Part shown: one piece after another, positions 32,690 to 44,630 of the stretch | Layout of the letters: each line of letters opens with the position of its first letter | Numbering within the stretch: position 1 is the first letter of the stretch | Assembly: GCA_027257055.1 (NCBI GenBank) | Contig: JAPVLO010000622.1 | Span: 1-64,000, forward strand | DNA: 64,000 bases | Reading direction: 5' to 3' | Source of the DNA: Cephalopachus bancanus | Taxonomy: Eukaryota > Chordata > Mammalia > Primates > Tarsiidae | Notes under the pieces: model-generated | Seen by the model: only the letters and a program-made list of their open reading frames with translations | What the model was told of the DNA's origin: nothing | Database searches by the model: none | Made by a program: the position numbers and the translations under genes

Positions 32690-34735
32690 TCGGAGGACGG
32701 CGGGAAGGGACGGAGATGAACGACGGAAAGAGCCGAAGCTGGTGCCGACGCGTCCTGGGGTGACGAAGAGCGACGGAAACAGCCGAAGAGTGACGGACAC
32801 AGCCGAAGAGCGACGGACACAGCCGAGGACCGACGTCGATCGACGGAAAGTGCCGAAGGCGGGAGAGGGCGGCGGAAAGAGCCGAAGTGGGGTCGACGCC
32901 TGGCGGAGTGGCGGAGAGCGACGGACACAGCCGAGGATCGACGTCGATCGACGGAAAGTGCCGAAGATGGGAGAGGACGCCGGAAGGAGCCGAAGCGGGG
33001 CCGACGCCTCGCGGAGTGACGGATAGCGACGGAAACAGCCGAAGAATGACGAAAGGTCGCCGGAAAGAGCCGAAGCTGGGAGAGAGCGCCGGAAGGAGCC
33101 GAAGTGGGGCCGAGGCCTCGCGGAGTGCCGGAGAGCGACGGAAACAGCCGAGGACCGACGGAAATTGCCGAAGACGGGAGAGGGCGGCGGAAAGAGCCGG
33201 AGCGGGGCCGAGGCCTCGCGGAGTGCCGGAGAGCGACGGAAACAGCCGAGGACTGACGGAAATTGCCGAAGACGGCAGAGGGCGGCGGAAAGAGCCGAAG
33301 CGGGGCCGACGCCTCGCGGAGTGTCGGAGAGCGACGGAAACAGCCGAGGATTGACGAAAGGTCGCCGGAAAGAGCCGAAGCAAGGAGAGGGCGCCGGAAG
33401 GAGCCGAAGCGGGGCCGACGCCTCGCGGAGTGGCGGAGAGCGACGGAAACAGCCGAGGACTGACGGAAATTGCCGAAGACGGGAGAGGGCGGCGGAAAGA
33501 GCCGGAGCGGGGCCGAGGCCTCGCGGAGTGCCGGAGAGCGACGGAAACAGCCGAGGACTGACGGAAATTGCCGAAGACGGCAGGGGGCGGCGGAAAGAGC
33601 CGAAGCGGGGCCGACGCCTCGCGGAGTGACGGAGAGCGACGGAAACAGCCGAGGACTGACGGAAATTGCCGAAGACGGCAGAGGGCGGCGGAAAGAGCCG
33701 AAGCGGGGCCGACGCCTCGCGGAGTGTCGGAGAGCGACGGAAACAGCCGAGGATTGACGAAAGGTCGCCGGAAAGAGCCGAAGCAGGGAGAGGGCGCCGG
33801 AAAGAGCCGAAGCGGGGCCGACGCCTCGCGGAGTGGCGGAGAGCGACGGAAACTGCCGAGGACTGACGGAAATTGCCGAAGACGGGAGAGGGCGCCGCAA
33901 GGAGCCGAAGTGGGGCCCACGCCTCGCGTAGTGCCGGAGAGCGACGGAAACAGCCGAGGACTGACGGAAATTGCCGAAGACGGGAGAGGGCGGCGGAAAG
34001 AGCCGAAGCGGGGCCGACGCCTCGCGGAGTGTCGGAGAGCGACGGAAACAGCCGAGGATTGACGAAAGGTCGCCGGAAAGAGCCGAAGCTGGGAGAGGGC
34101 GCCGGAAGGAGCCGAAGCGGGGCCGACGCCTCGAGGAGTGGCGGAGAGCGACGGAAACAGCCGAGGACCGACGGAAATTGCCGAAGACGGGAGAGGGTGG
34201 CGGAAAGAGCCGGAGCGGGGCCGAGGCCTCGCGGAGTGCCGGAGAGCGACGGAAACAGCCGAGGATTGACGAAAGGTCGCCGGAAAGAGCCGAAGCAGGG
34301 AGAGGGCGCCGGAAGGAGCCGAAGCGGGGCCGACGCCTCGCGGAGTGGCGGAGAGCGACGGAAACTGCCGAGGACTGACGGAAATTGCCGAAGACGGGAG
34401 AGGGCGCCGCAAGGAGCCGAAGTGGGGCCCACGCCTCGCGGAGTGCCGGAGAGCGACGGAAACAGCCGAGGACTGACGGAAATTGCCGAAGATGGGAGAG
34501 GACGGCGGAAAGAGCCGAAGTGGGGCCGACGCCTCGCGGAGTGTCGGAGAGCGACGGAAACAGCCGAGGACTGACGAAAGGTCGCCGGAAAGAGCCGAAG
34601 CGGGGCCGACGCCTCGCGGAGTGCCGGAGAGCGACGGAAACAGCCGAGGACTGACGGAAATTGCCGAAGACAGCAGAGGGCGGCGGAGGAGCCGAGGCCG
34701 GTCGAGCCGGTCGGAGCGGATCCGACGTGGCGCGA
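32690..34735. repeat. Array A2: 98-bp GACGGAAA / GCCGA minisatellite
   Basis: The main unit is 98 bp: GACGGAAACAGCCGAGGACT, GACGGAAATTGCCGAAGACG, GGAGAGGGCGGCGGAAAGAG, CCGAAGCGGGGCCGACGCCT, then CGCGGAGTGTCGGAGAGC. A second unit type with GACGAAAGGTCGCCGG alternates, and parts repeat at about 403 bp (33263 to 33666, 33470 to 33873). It shares its core with array A1. Confidence 0.9.
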
Positions 34736-34769
34736 CCGGACCGCGATCCTGGCCTTGACCCTTGACCCC

Positions 34770-35225
34770 AGCCCCGCGCTCACCCCGCGAGTGTAGACCC
34801 GGCGTCCTGCGCGGGTGTGGACCCGGGACCCCACGTGATTGACCCGGGGGAAATCCCTCGCGGGTGTAGACCTGAGACCCCCGCGGGTGTGTGTGGACCC
34901 CGGGCCCCGCGAGTGTAGACCCGGCACCCTGCGCGGGTGTGGACCCGGGACTGCGAGCGCGTGTCGGCCCGGGATCCCACATGAACGGCCCTGGGAACCC
35001 GCGCGGGTGTAGACCGAGTGGGTGTAGACCCGGGACTCCATGCGTATGGGCCTGAGACCCCGCGGGTGTGGAGTTGAGACCCCAAACCCAGGACCCCACA
35101 TGAGTGGCCCTGGGATCCCGCGGGTGTAGCCCTGGGACCCCGCGCGGGTGTAGACCTGAGATCCCGCATAGGTGTCCGGGGCGGGGGTCGCAGGGCTTGG
35201 GGGTCGTGGCCAGCCCCGCACAACC
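34770..35225. repeat. GCGGGTGTAGACC minisatellite
   Basis: Irregular units of about 22-35 bp are built on CGCGGGTGTAGACCCGGGAC and TGAGACCCCGCGGGTGT. The GTGTAGACC core is the reverse complement of the GGTCTACAC core of arrays B1 and B2, so this may be a diverged lead-in to array B3. Confidence 0.8.
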
Positions 35226-35234
35226 CGTGGCATG

Positions 35235-36460
35235 TGTGAGTCCTGGGTTCCTAGGGGGTGGTGTAGACCGTGGGCCTGGTGAGTCCGGGGTCCCCCGGAG
35301 GGTGGTGTAGACATGGCCTGGTGAGTCTTGGTCCCTGGAGGGTGGTGTAGACCGCGGCCTAGGGAGTCCTGGATCCCTGGAGGGTGGTATAGACGTGACC
35401 TGGTGAGTCCTGGGTCTCTGGGGGGTGGTGTAGACATGGCCCGATGAGTCCTGGGTATCTGGAGGGTGGTGTAGCCCATGGTCTTGGGAGTCCTGGGTCT
35501 CTGGAGGGTGGCGTAGACGAGGCCTGGTGAGGCCTGGGTCCCCGGAGGGTGGTGTAGACATGGCCCGGTGAGTCCTGGGTCCCTGGGGGGTGGTATAGAT
35601 GTAACCTGGTGAGTCCTGGGTCTCTGAAGGGTGGTGTAGACATGGTCTTGGGAGTCCTGGGTCTCTGGAGGGTGGCGTAGACGAGGCCCGGTGAGGCCTG
35701 GGTCCCCGGAGCGTGGTGTAGACGTGGCCCGATGAGGCCTGGGTCCCCGGAGGGTGGTGTAGACATGGCCCGGTGAGTCCCGGGTCCCCGGAGGGTGGTG
35801 TAGACGTGGCCTGGTGAGGCCTGGGTCCCCGGAGCGTGGTGTAGACGTGGCCCGGTGAGTCCCGGGCCCCCGGAGGGTGGTGTAGACGTGGCCCGGTGAG
35901 GCCCGGGTCCCTGGAGGGTGGTGTAGGCGTGGCCCGGTGAGTCCTGGGCCCCTGGAGGGTGGTGTAGACGTGGCCCGGTGAGGCCTGGGTCCCCGGAGCG
36001 TGGTGTAGACGTGGCCCGGTGAGTCCTGGGCCCCCGGAGGGTGGTGTAGACATGGCCGTGTGAGTCCCGGGCCCCCGGAGTGTGGTGTAGACTTGGCCCG
36101 GTGAGTCCCGGGTCCTCGGAGGGTGGTGTAGATGTGGCCCGGTGAGGCCCGGGCCCCCGGAGGGTGGTGTAGACGTGGCCGGGTGAGTCCTGGGTCCCCG
36201 GAGCGTGGTGTAGACGTGGCCCGGTGAGTCCTGGGCCCCCGGAGCGTGGTGTAGACGTGGCCCGGTGAGTCCTGGGCCCCCGGAGGGTGGTGTAGACGTG
36301 GCCAGGTGAGTCCTGGGCCCCCGGAGTGTGGTGTAGATGTGGCCCGGTGAGGCCCGGGCCCCCGGAGGGTGGTGTAGACGTGGCCCGGTGAGGCCCGGGC
36401 CCTCAGAGGGTGGTGTAGATGTGGCCCGGTGAGGCCCGGGTCCCCGGAGGACGGGGCACA
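35235..36460. repeat. Array B3: inverted copy of the GTCTACACC minisatellite
   Basis: Units of about 43 bp (GTGAGTCCTGGGTCCCCGGA, GGGTGGTGTAGACGTGGCCC) are the reverse complement of the B1/B2 unit. About 28 units are present. A 1407-aa minus-strand frame spans this array and A2 and is a by-product of stop-poor repeats. Confidence 0.9.
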
Positions 36461-36544
36461 CCGTGGGCCTTTGCCTCGGTTTCCCCCCCAGACACCAAGT
36501 CCCTCGGATGTCCCCACGACCTCGCGCCCCCACAGGGCACTCGC

Positions 36545-37415
36545 GGGCCGGGGTGGGCGCACACACCTGCCGGGTGGCACACCTGGGTGGGGCTCTCACC
36601 TGTCGGGTGACACCGGTCAAGGGTTCACACACCTGCCGGGTGGCACACCTGTGAGGCACTCACACACCTGTTGGGTGACACCCTTGTCAAAGGCTCACGC
36701 ACCCGTTGAGCGACACACCTGGGTGGGTGATACACGGGTCAAGGGTTCATACACCTGTCAAAATGACACACTTGCGTGGGGCTCACACACCTGAGAGGAC
36801 AACACACCTATCGGGATAACACCCACCGGGGCTCACACACCTTTTGGGATGGCACACCTGTCAGAGGCTCACACAGGTGTCACAATTACACATCTCTGTG
36901 AGACTCACACACCTGTGTGGGGCTCACATACCTGGCAAGGTGATATACCTGTGTGGAGCCCACACACCTGTCGAGAAGACACGCTTGTCGGGGGCTCACA
37001 CACCTGTCGAGATGACACCCCAGTCAGGGGCTCACACATCTGACTGGGTGACACACCTGTGTGGGGCTCACATACCTGTCTGGTTGACACACCTGTGTGG
37101 GGCTCACACCTGTCGGGGGACACCGGTCAAGGGTTCACACACCGGTCGGGTGACACACCTGTGTGAGATTCACACACCTGTCCGGGTGACACACCTGTGT
37201 GGCGCTCACACCTGTCGGGGGACACCGGTCAAGGGTTCACACACCCGCCGGGTGACACACCTGTGTGAGATTCACACACCTGTCCGGGTGACACACCTGC
37301 GTGGGGCTCACACCTGTCGGGGGACACCGGTCAAGGGGTCACACACCTGTCCGGGTGACGCACCTGCGTGCGGCTCACACACCTGGCAAGGCGACATCCC
37401 CGTGCGGAGCCCACC
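36545..37415. repeat. CACACACCTG minisatellite
   Basis: Units of about 40-48 bp are built on TCACACACCTGTCGGGTGAC and ACACCTGTGTGGGGCTCACA. A longer unit of ~115 bp recurs at about 37090-37330. Each unit carries one or more CACCTG E-box-type hexamers. Confidence 0.85.
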
Positions 37416-37555
37416 CGCCTGAGGAGGCCGCGCGGGCGGCGGCCGCCGGCCCCTGCCTCAGTTTCCCGGACGCGGACCGGCCACGCAGCCACGACGGGGA
37501 GGCGGACCCCGCCGGAAGGTGCGAGAGCAATCCCCCCGCGAGGACGCCGTGTCCA
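37416..37555. other. Short GC-rich spacer
   Basis: CpG-rich single-copy DNA between two arrays. No gene is seen. Confidence 0.4.
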
Positions 37556-38735
37556 CGGAAGACCCCGCTCCGGGGTCTGGGGTCTCCCCTGAGACCCCGA
37601 GCAATCCCCCCGCCAAGACCCCCGTAAGTGTCCACGGAAGACCCCATTTGTGAGTCTGGGGTCTCACCTGAGATCCCGCAAATTCCCCCGCCAAGACCCT
37701 TATAAGTGTCCACGTAAGACCCTATTCGTGGGTCTGGGGTCTCACGCGGGACCCCGAACAATCCCCCTGCAAAGACCCCGTGTCCACGTATTCGTGGGTC
37801 TGGGGTCTCACGCGAGATCCCAAAAATCACCCCGCAAAGACCCTTATAAGTGTCCACGTAAGACCCTATTCGTGGGTCTGGGGTCTCCCCTGAGACCCCG
37901 AGCAATCCCCGCGCCAAGATCCCCGTAAGGGTCCACGGAAAACCCATTTGTGAGTCTGGGGTCTCACCTGAGACCCCGAGCAATCCCCCCGCCGAGACCC
38001 CCGTAAGTGTCCACGGAAGACCCATTTGTGAGTCTGGGGTCTCACCTAAGACCCCGAACCATCCCCCGCCAAGACCCCCGTAAGTGTCCACGTAAGACCC
38101 TATTCGTGGGTCTGGGGTCTCACCTGAGACCCCGAACCATCCCCCGCCAAGACCCCCGTAAGTGTCCACGTAAGACCCTATTCGTGGGTCTGGGGTCTCA
38201 CCTGAGACCCCGAACCATCCCCCGCCAAGACCCCCGTAAGTGTCCACGTAAGACCCTATTCGTGGGTCTGGGGTCTCACCTGAGACCCCGAACCATCCCC
38301 CGCCAAGACCCCCGTAAGTGTCCACTTAAGACCCTTATTCGTGGGTCTGGGGTCTCACCTGAGACCCCGAACCATCCCCCGCCAAGACCCCCGTAAGTGT
38401 CCACGTAAGACCCTATTCGTGGGTCTGGGGTCTCACCTGAGACCCCGAACCATCCCCGCCAAGACCCCCGTAAGTGTCCACGGAAGACCCCATTTGTGAG
38501 TCTGGGGTCTCACGCGAGATCCCGCAAATCCCCCCGCCAAGACCCCCGTAAGTGTCCACGGAAGACCCCATTCGTGGGTCTGGGGTCTCACCCGAGACCC
38601 CGAACCATCCCCCCGCAAAGACCCCCCGTAAGTGTCTACGTAAGACCCCATTTGTGGGTCTGGGGTCTCACCTGAGACCCCGAAGCATCCCCCCGCCAAG
38701 ACCCTTATAAGTGTCCACGTAAGACCCTAATCGTG
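37556..38735. repeat. 78-bp GTAAGTGTCCACG minisatellite
   Basis: The unit reads GTAAGTGTCCACGTAAGACC, CTATTCGTGGGTCTGGGGTC, TCACCTGAGACCCCGAACCA, then TCCCCCGCCAAGACCCCC. Unit starts at 38003, 38080, 38158 and so on give a 77-78 bp period and about 15 copies. Copies from 38.0 to 38.45 kb are nearly identical. Confidence 0.9.
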
Positions 38736-38749
38736 GGTCTTATTGAGGC

Positions 38750-39340
38750 GGGGGTCCGCGAGGGTCCGGGTTCTGTGTCGGGCGGGGGTCGGGCGCGGCT
38801 TTCGGGGGGCGGGGGTCGCGACGGGGTCGATTATGGCCCGACCGGGGCGGGCTCAGGGCGGGGGTCGCGATGCGGATTTGGGTGGGGGTCGCGGCGGCGT
38901 CGAGGGCGGGGGTCGTCGAGGGTCGCGCTTCTGGGTCGGGCGCGGCTTTCGGGGGCGGGGGTCGCGACGGGCCGATTAGGGCCCGAGCGGGGGCGGGGCT
39001 CAGGCCGGGGTCGCGATGCGGATTTGGGTGGGGGTCGAGGGCGGGGGTCGTCGAGGGTCGCGCTTCTGGGTCGGGCGCGGCTTTCGGGGGGCGGGGGTCG
39101 CGACGGGGCCGATTAGGGCCCGAGCCGGGGCGGGGCTCAGGCCGGGGGTCGCGATGCGGATTTGGGTGGGGGTCGCGGCGGCGTCGAGGGCGGGGGTCGG
39201 CGAGGGTCGGGCGGGCTTTCGGGGGGTGGGGTCGCGACGGGGTCGATTAGGCCCGAGACGGGGCGGGGCTTATGGCCGGGGTCGCGATGCGGATTTGGGT
39301 GGGGGTCGCCATGACCCGGGTGTGGGCGGTGGGCTTCGGG
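38750..39340. repeat. CpG-dense G-rich array, 133-146 bp unit
   Basis: The marker GCGATGCGGATTTGGGTGGG starts at 38867, 39013, 39151 and 39284. Units are full of GGGG runs and CG dinucleotides, for example GGCGGGGGTCGCGACGGG. Arg/Gly-rich frames are products of the repeat. Confidence 0.9.
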
Positions 39341-39580
39341 CGGGGGTCAGGGCGAGGGTCGCGCGGCGGGCGTCGGGGCGGGGGTGCCGGGAGGGCGGCG
39401 GAAGCGGAAACGCGGGTTTGGGGCCTGGGGGCGGGGGCGGGGCGGGGCGAACTGCGGGGCGGCACTTGGGAACCGGGGCCCGTCGGGGTCGGGGTGGGGG
39501 GGAGGGTTGGGGGGCGGTTTCCGGTTTGCGTCGAGGTCGGAGTTAGCGTCCGGGTCAGGGCCAGCGTCAGGGTCAGGTCT
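39341..39580. other. G-rich, CpG-rich tail of the array
   Basis: Degenerate G-run sequence leads into GGTCAGGGCCAGCGTCAGGG and then into the SINE/AAT satellite. Confidence 0.5.
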
Positions 39581-39759
39581 AATGAAAAACGGCCCGAGTC
39601 CAGGGGTTCGAGGCCCGCCCGGGCCACGGAGCAAGACCCCCCCCCCAACACAAAGTAATAGTAATAATAATAATAATAATAATAATGAAAAACTGCCCGG
39701 GTCCAGGGGTTCGAGACCCGCCCAGGCCACAGAGCCAGACCCCGCACAAAATAATGATG

Positions 39760-39793
<34 letters not shown>

Positions 39794-40423
39794 AAAACTG
39801 CGTGAGTCCAGGGGTTCGAGACCCGCCCGGGCCACGGAGCAAGATCTCAACACAAAATGATGATAATAATAATAATGAAAAACTGCCCGAGTCCAGGAGT
39901 TCGAGACCCGCCCGGGCCACAGAGCGAGACACCGGCACTAAATAAATAATAATAACAATAACAATAATAATGAAAAACTGCCCGGGTCCAGGGGTTCGAG
40001 ACCCGCCCGGGCCACAGAGCAAAATCCCAACTCAAAATAATAATAATAATAACAATAACAATAATAATAACAATAATAATGAAAAACTGCGTGAGTCCAG
40101 GGGTTCGAGACCCGCCCGGGCCACGGAGCAAGATCTCAACACAAAATAATAATAATAATAATAATAATAATGAAAAACTGCCCGAGTCCAGGAGTTCGAG
40201 ACCCGCCCGGGCCACAGAGCGAGACCCCAGCATTAAATAATAATAATAATAACAATAACAATAATAATGAAAAACTGCTCGGGTCCAGGGGTTCGAGACC
40301 CGCCCGGGCCACAGAGCAAAATCCCAACTCAAAATAATAATAATAATAACAATAATAATGAAAAACTGCCGGAGTCCACGGGTTCGAGACCAGCCCAGGC
40401 CAGAGAGCAAGACCCCAATGCAA

Positions 40424-40455
<32 letters not shown>

Positions 40456-41165
40456 TGACAATAATAATGAAAAACTGCCCGAGTCCAGGGGTTCGAGACC
40501 CGCCCGGGCCACAGAGCCAGACCCAGCACAAAATAATGATGATAATAATAATAATAATAATAATGAGAAATTGGCCGAGTCCAGGGGTTCGAGACCCCCA
40601 GCACTAAATAATAATAATAATAATAATAAATAATAAATAATAATGAAAAACTGCGTGAGTCCCGGGGTTCGAGACCGGCCCGGGCCACGGAGCGAGACCC
40701 CAACACAAATAATAATAATAATAGTAATAAATTGCCCGAGTCCAGGGGTTCGAGACCCGCCCGGGCCACACAGCGAGACCCCAACACAAAATAATAATAA
40801 TAATAATGAACAGTTGCCCGAGTGCAGGGGTTCGAGACCCGCCCGGGCCACAGAGCAAGACCCCCAACACAAAACAATAATGATAATAATAATGATAATA
40901 ATAATAATAATGAAAAATTGTCCGAATCTAGGGGTTCGAGACCCGCCCGGGCCACACAGCGAGACCCCAACACAAAATAATAATGATAATAATGAAAAGT
41001 TGCCCGAGTGCAGGGGTTCGAGACCCGCCCGGGCCACAGAGCAAGACCCCCAACACAAAACAATAATGATAATAATAATAATAATAATAATAACAATAAT
41101 AATAATAATAATGAAAAATTGCCCGAGTCCAGGGGTTCGAGACCCGCCCGGGCCAGAGAGCGACA
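39581..41165 (+). repeat. SINE-core / AAT satellite, forward part
   Basis: Each unit of about 80-110 bp holds a SINE left-arm core (GTCCAGGGGTTCGAGACCCG, CCCGGGCCACAGAGCGAGAC, CCCAACACAAA) followed by an (AAT)n run and TGAAAAACTGCCCGA. About 17 units are present. The Pol III B-box match GGTTCGAGACC is kept in nearly all. Confidence 0.9.
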
Positions 41166-41335
41166 CCCCATGTGGAAGGAAAGAAGGCTGGAGGGGATCT
41201 TTCCTTTAAGTTTCTCCTGTGCTTTCCGGAGTCGGGATCTTGCAATGTTGCCCCGTCTGAAGGGCAAGCGCCGGGTCCGGGCTCACCCACCGCCCGGCTT
41301 CTTGGTTTCATTTTTTATATATTTTTTTCGAGGTG
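41166..41335. other. Single-copy spacer at the orientation switch of the satellite
   Basis: Sequence such as TGTGGAAGGAAAGAAGGCTG and TTTCTCCTGTGCTTTCCGGA is not part of either array. It separates forward from reverse SINE/AAT units. Confidence 0.6.
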
Positions 41336-41478
41336 GGGTCTTGGTCTGTGGCCCAGGCGGGTCTCGAAGCCCTGGAGTCGGGCAGTTTCTCATTATTATT
41401 ATTATTGTTGTTGTTGTTATTTTGTGTTGGGGTCTGACTCTGTGGCCCGGGCGGGTCTCGAGCCCCTGGACTCGGGCA

Positions 41479-41509
<31 letters not shown>

Positions 41510-41766
41510 GTTATTATTTGTGTTGGGGTCTGGCTCAGTGGCCCGGGCGGGTCTCGAACCCCTGGACACGGGCAATTTATTATTATTATTATTATTATTA
41601 TTTGTGTTGGGATTTTACTCTGTGACCCGGGCGAGTCTCGAACCCCTGGACTCGGGCAGTTTTTCATTATTATTGTTATTATTATTGTTATTATTATTAT
41701 TATTTGTGTTTGGGTCTGGCTCAGTGGCCCGGGCGGGTCTCGAACCCCTGGACTCGGGCAATTTTC

Positions 41767-41803
<37 letters not shown>

Positions 41804-41874
41804 TGTGTTGGGGTCTGGTGTTGGGGTCTGGCTCAGTGGCCCGGGCTGGTCCCGAACCCCTGGACTCGGGCAAC

Positions 41875-41906
<32 letters not shown>

Positions 41907-42800
41907 TTGTGTTGGGATTTTGCTCTGTAACCCGGGCGGGTCTCGAACCCCTGGACTCGGGCAGTTTTTCATTATTATTATTATTATTATTGTTATTATT
42001 ATTATTATTTTGTGTTGGGGTCTCGCTCTGTGGCCCGGGTGGGTCTCGAACCCCTGGACTCGGGCAGCATTTTATTATTACTATTATTATTATTACTACT
42101 ATTATTTTGTGTTGAGATCGTGCTCTGTGGCCCGGGCGGGTCTCGAACCCCTGGACTTGGGCAACTTTTCATTATTATTGTTATTATTATTATTATTATT
42201 ATTATTTTGTGTTGGGGTCTCGCTCCGTGGCCCGGGCGGGTCTCGAACCCCTGGACTTGAGCAACTTTTCATTATTATTGTTATTATTATTATTATTTTG
42301 TGTTGGGATTTTGCTCTGTGGCCCGGGCGGGTCTCGAACCCCTGGACTCGGGCAACTTTTCATTATTATTGTTATTATTATTGTTATTGTTATTATTATT
42401 ATTATTATTTTGTGTTGGGATTTTGCTCTGTGGCCCGGGCGGGTCTCGAACCCCTGGACTCGGGCAACTTTTCATTATTATTGTTATTATTATTGTTATT
42501 GTTATTATTATTATTATTATTTTGTGTTGGGATTTTGCTCTGTGGCCCGGGCGGGTCTCGAACCCCTGGACTCGGGCAACTTTTCATTATTATTGTTATT
42601 ATTATTGTTATTGTTATTATTATTATTATTATTTTGTGTTGGGTCTGCTCCGTGGCCCGGGCGGGTCTCGAACCCTGGACTCGGGCAGTTTTCATCATTA
42701 TTGTTATTATTATTTTATTATTATTATTATTTTGTGTTGGGGTCTCGCTCGTGGCCCGGGCGGGTCTCGAACCCCTGGACTCGGGCAGTTTTTCATATTA

Positions 42801-42832
<32 letters not shown>

Positions 42833-44630
42833 TTGTGTTGGGGTTCTCGCTCTGTGGCCCGGGCGGGTCTCGAACCCTGGACTCGGGCAACTTTTCATTA
42901 TAATATTGTTATTATTATTATTATTTTTGTGTTGGGATTTTGCTCTGTGGCCCGGGCGGGTCTCGAACCCTGGACTCGGGCAACTTTTCATTATTATTGT
43001 TATTATTATTGTTATTTTATTATTATTATTTTTTGTGTTGGGGTCTCGCTCTGTGGCCCGGGCGGGTCTCGAACCCTGGACTCGGGCATTTTCATTATTA
43101 TTGTTATTATTATTGTTATTGTTATTTATTATTATTATTTTGTGTTGGGGTCTCGCTCCGTGGACCGGGCGGGTCTCGAACCCTGGACTCGGGCAGTTTT
43201 TCATCATTATTGTTATTATTATTGTTATTATTATTATTATTTTGTGTTGGGGTCTCGCTCCGTGGCCCGGGCGGGTCTCGAACCCTGGACTCGGGCATTT
43301 TTCATCATTATTGTTATTATTTATTATTATTATTTTGTGTTGGGGTCTCGCTCCGTGGCCCGGGCGGGTCTCGAACCCCTGGACTCGGGCAGTTTTTCAT
43401 CATTATTGTTATTATTATTTTATTATATTATTATTATTTTGTGTTGGGTCTCGCTCTGTGGCCCGGGCGGGTCTCGAACCCCTGGACTTGGGCAACTTTT
43501 CATTATTATTGTTATTATTATTATTATTTTTGTGTTGGGATTTTGCTCTGTGGCCCGGGCGGTCTCGAACCCCTGGACTCGGGCACTTTTCATTATTATT
43601 GTTATTTTTTATTGTTATTATTATTATTATTTTTGTGTTGGGATTTTGCTCTGTGGCCCGGGCGGGTCTCGAACCCCTGGAGTCGGGCAACTTTTCATTA
43701 TTATTATTATTATTATTATTTTGTGTTGGGGTCTCGCTCCGTGGCCCGGGCGGGTCTCGAACCCTGGACTCGGGCAGTTTTTCATCATTATTGTTATTAT
43801 TATTATTATTATTTTGTGTTGGGGTCTCGCTCCGTGGCCCGGGCGGGTCTCGAACCCCTGGACTCGGGCAACTTTTCATTATTATTATTAGTTATTATAT
43901 TTTGTTGGGGTCTCGCTCCGTGGCCGGGGGGTCTCGAACCTGACTCGGATTTATTAATTATTATTATTATTATTATTATTATTGTGTTGGGGTCTCGCTC
44001 CGTGGCCCGGGCGGGTCTCGAACCCCTGGACTCGGGCATTTTTCATCATTATTGTTATTATTGTTATTATTATATTATTTTGTGTTGGGGTCTCGCTCCG
44101 TGGCCCGGGCGGGTCTCGAACCCTGGACTCGGGCAGTTTTTCATCATTATTGTTATTATTGTTATTATTATTATTATTATTTTGTGTTGGGTCTCGCTCC
44201 GTGGCCCGGGCGGGTCTCGAACCCTGGACTCGGGCAGTTTTTCATCATTATTGTTATTATTATTATTATTATTATTTTGTGTTGGGGTCTCGCTCCGTGG
44301 CCCGGCGGGTCTCGAACCCTGGACTCGGGCAGTTTTTCATCATTATTGTTATTATTGTTATTATTATTATTATTGTGTTGGGTCTCGCTCCGTGGCCCGG
44401 GCGGGTCTCGAACCCCTGGACTCGCAGTTTTTCAATTATTATTGTTATTATTATTATTATTATTATTTTGTGTGGGGTCTCGCTCTGTGGCCCGGGCGGG
44501 TCTCGAACCCTGGACTCGGGCAGTTTTTCATCATTATTGTTATTATTATTATTATTATTTTGTGTTGGGGTCTCGCTCCGTGGCCCGGGCGGGTCTCGAA
44601 CCCTGGACTCGGGCAGTTTTTCATCATTTT
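41336..44630 (-). repeat. SINE-core / ATT satellite, reverse part 1
   Basis: Reverse-complement units of the same satellite: TGTGTTGGGGTCTCGCTCTG, TGGCCCGGGCGGGTCTCGAA, CCCCTGGACTCGGGCAACTT, TTCATTATTATTG. Unit spacing is about 85-115 bp and depends on the ATT run. Long Ile/Leu/Tyr-rich plus frames and Asn-rich minus frames come from the ATT repeat. Confidence 0.9.

Noticed and set aside
32436..36659. Open frames of 1407 and 1302 codons on the minus strand
   Set aside because: They cross three different minisatellites (B2, A2, B3), are open in two frames at once, and are low-complexity. Stop-poor GC-rich repeats explain them.
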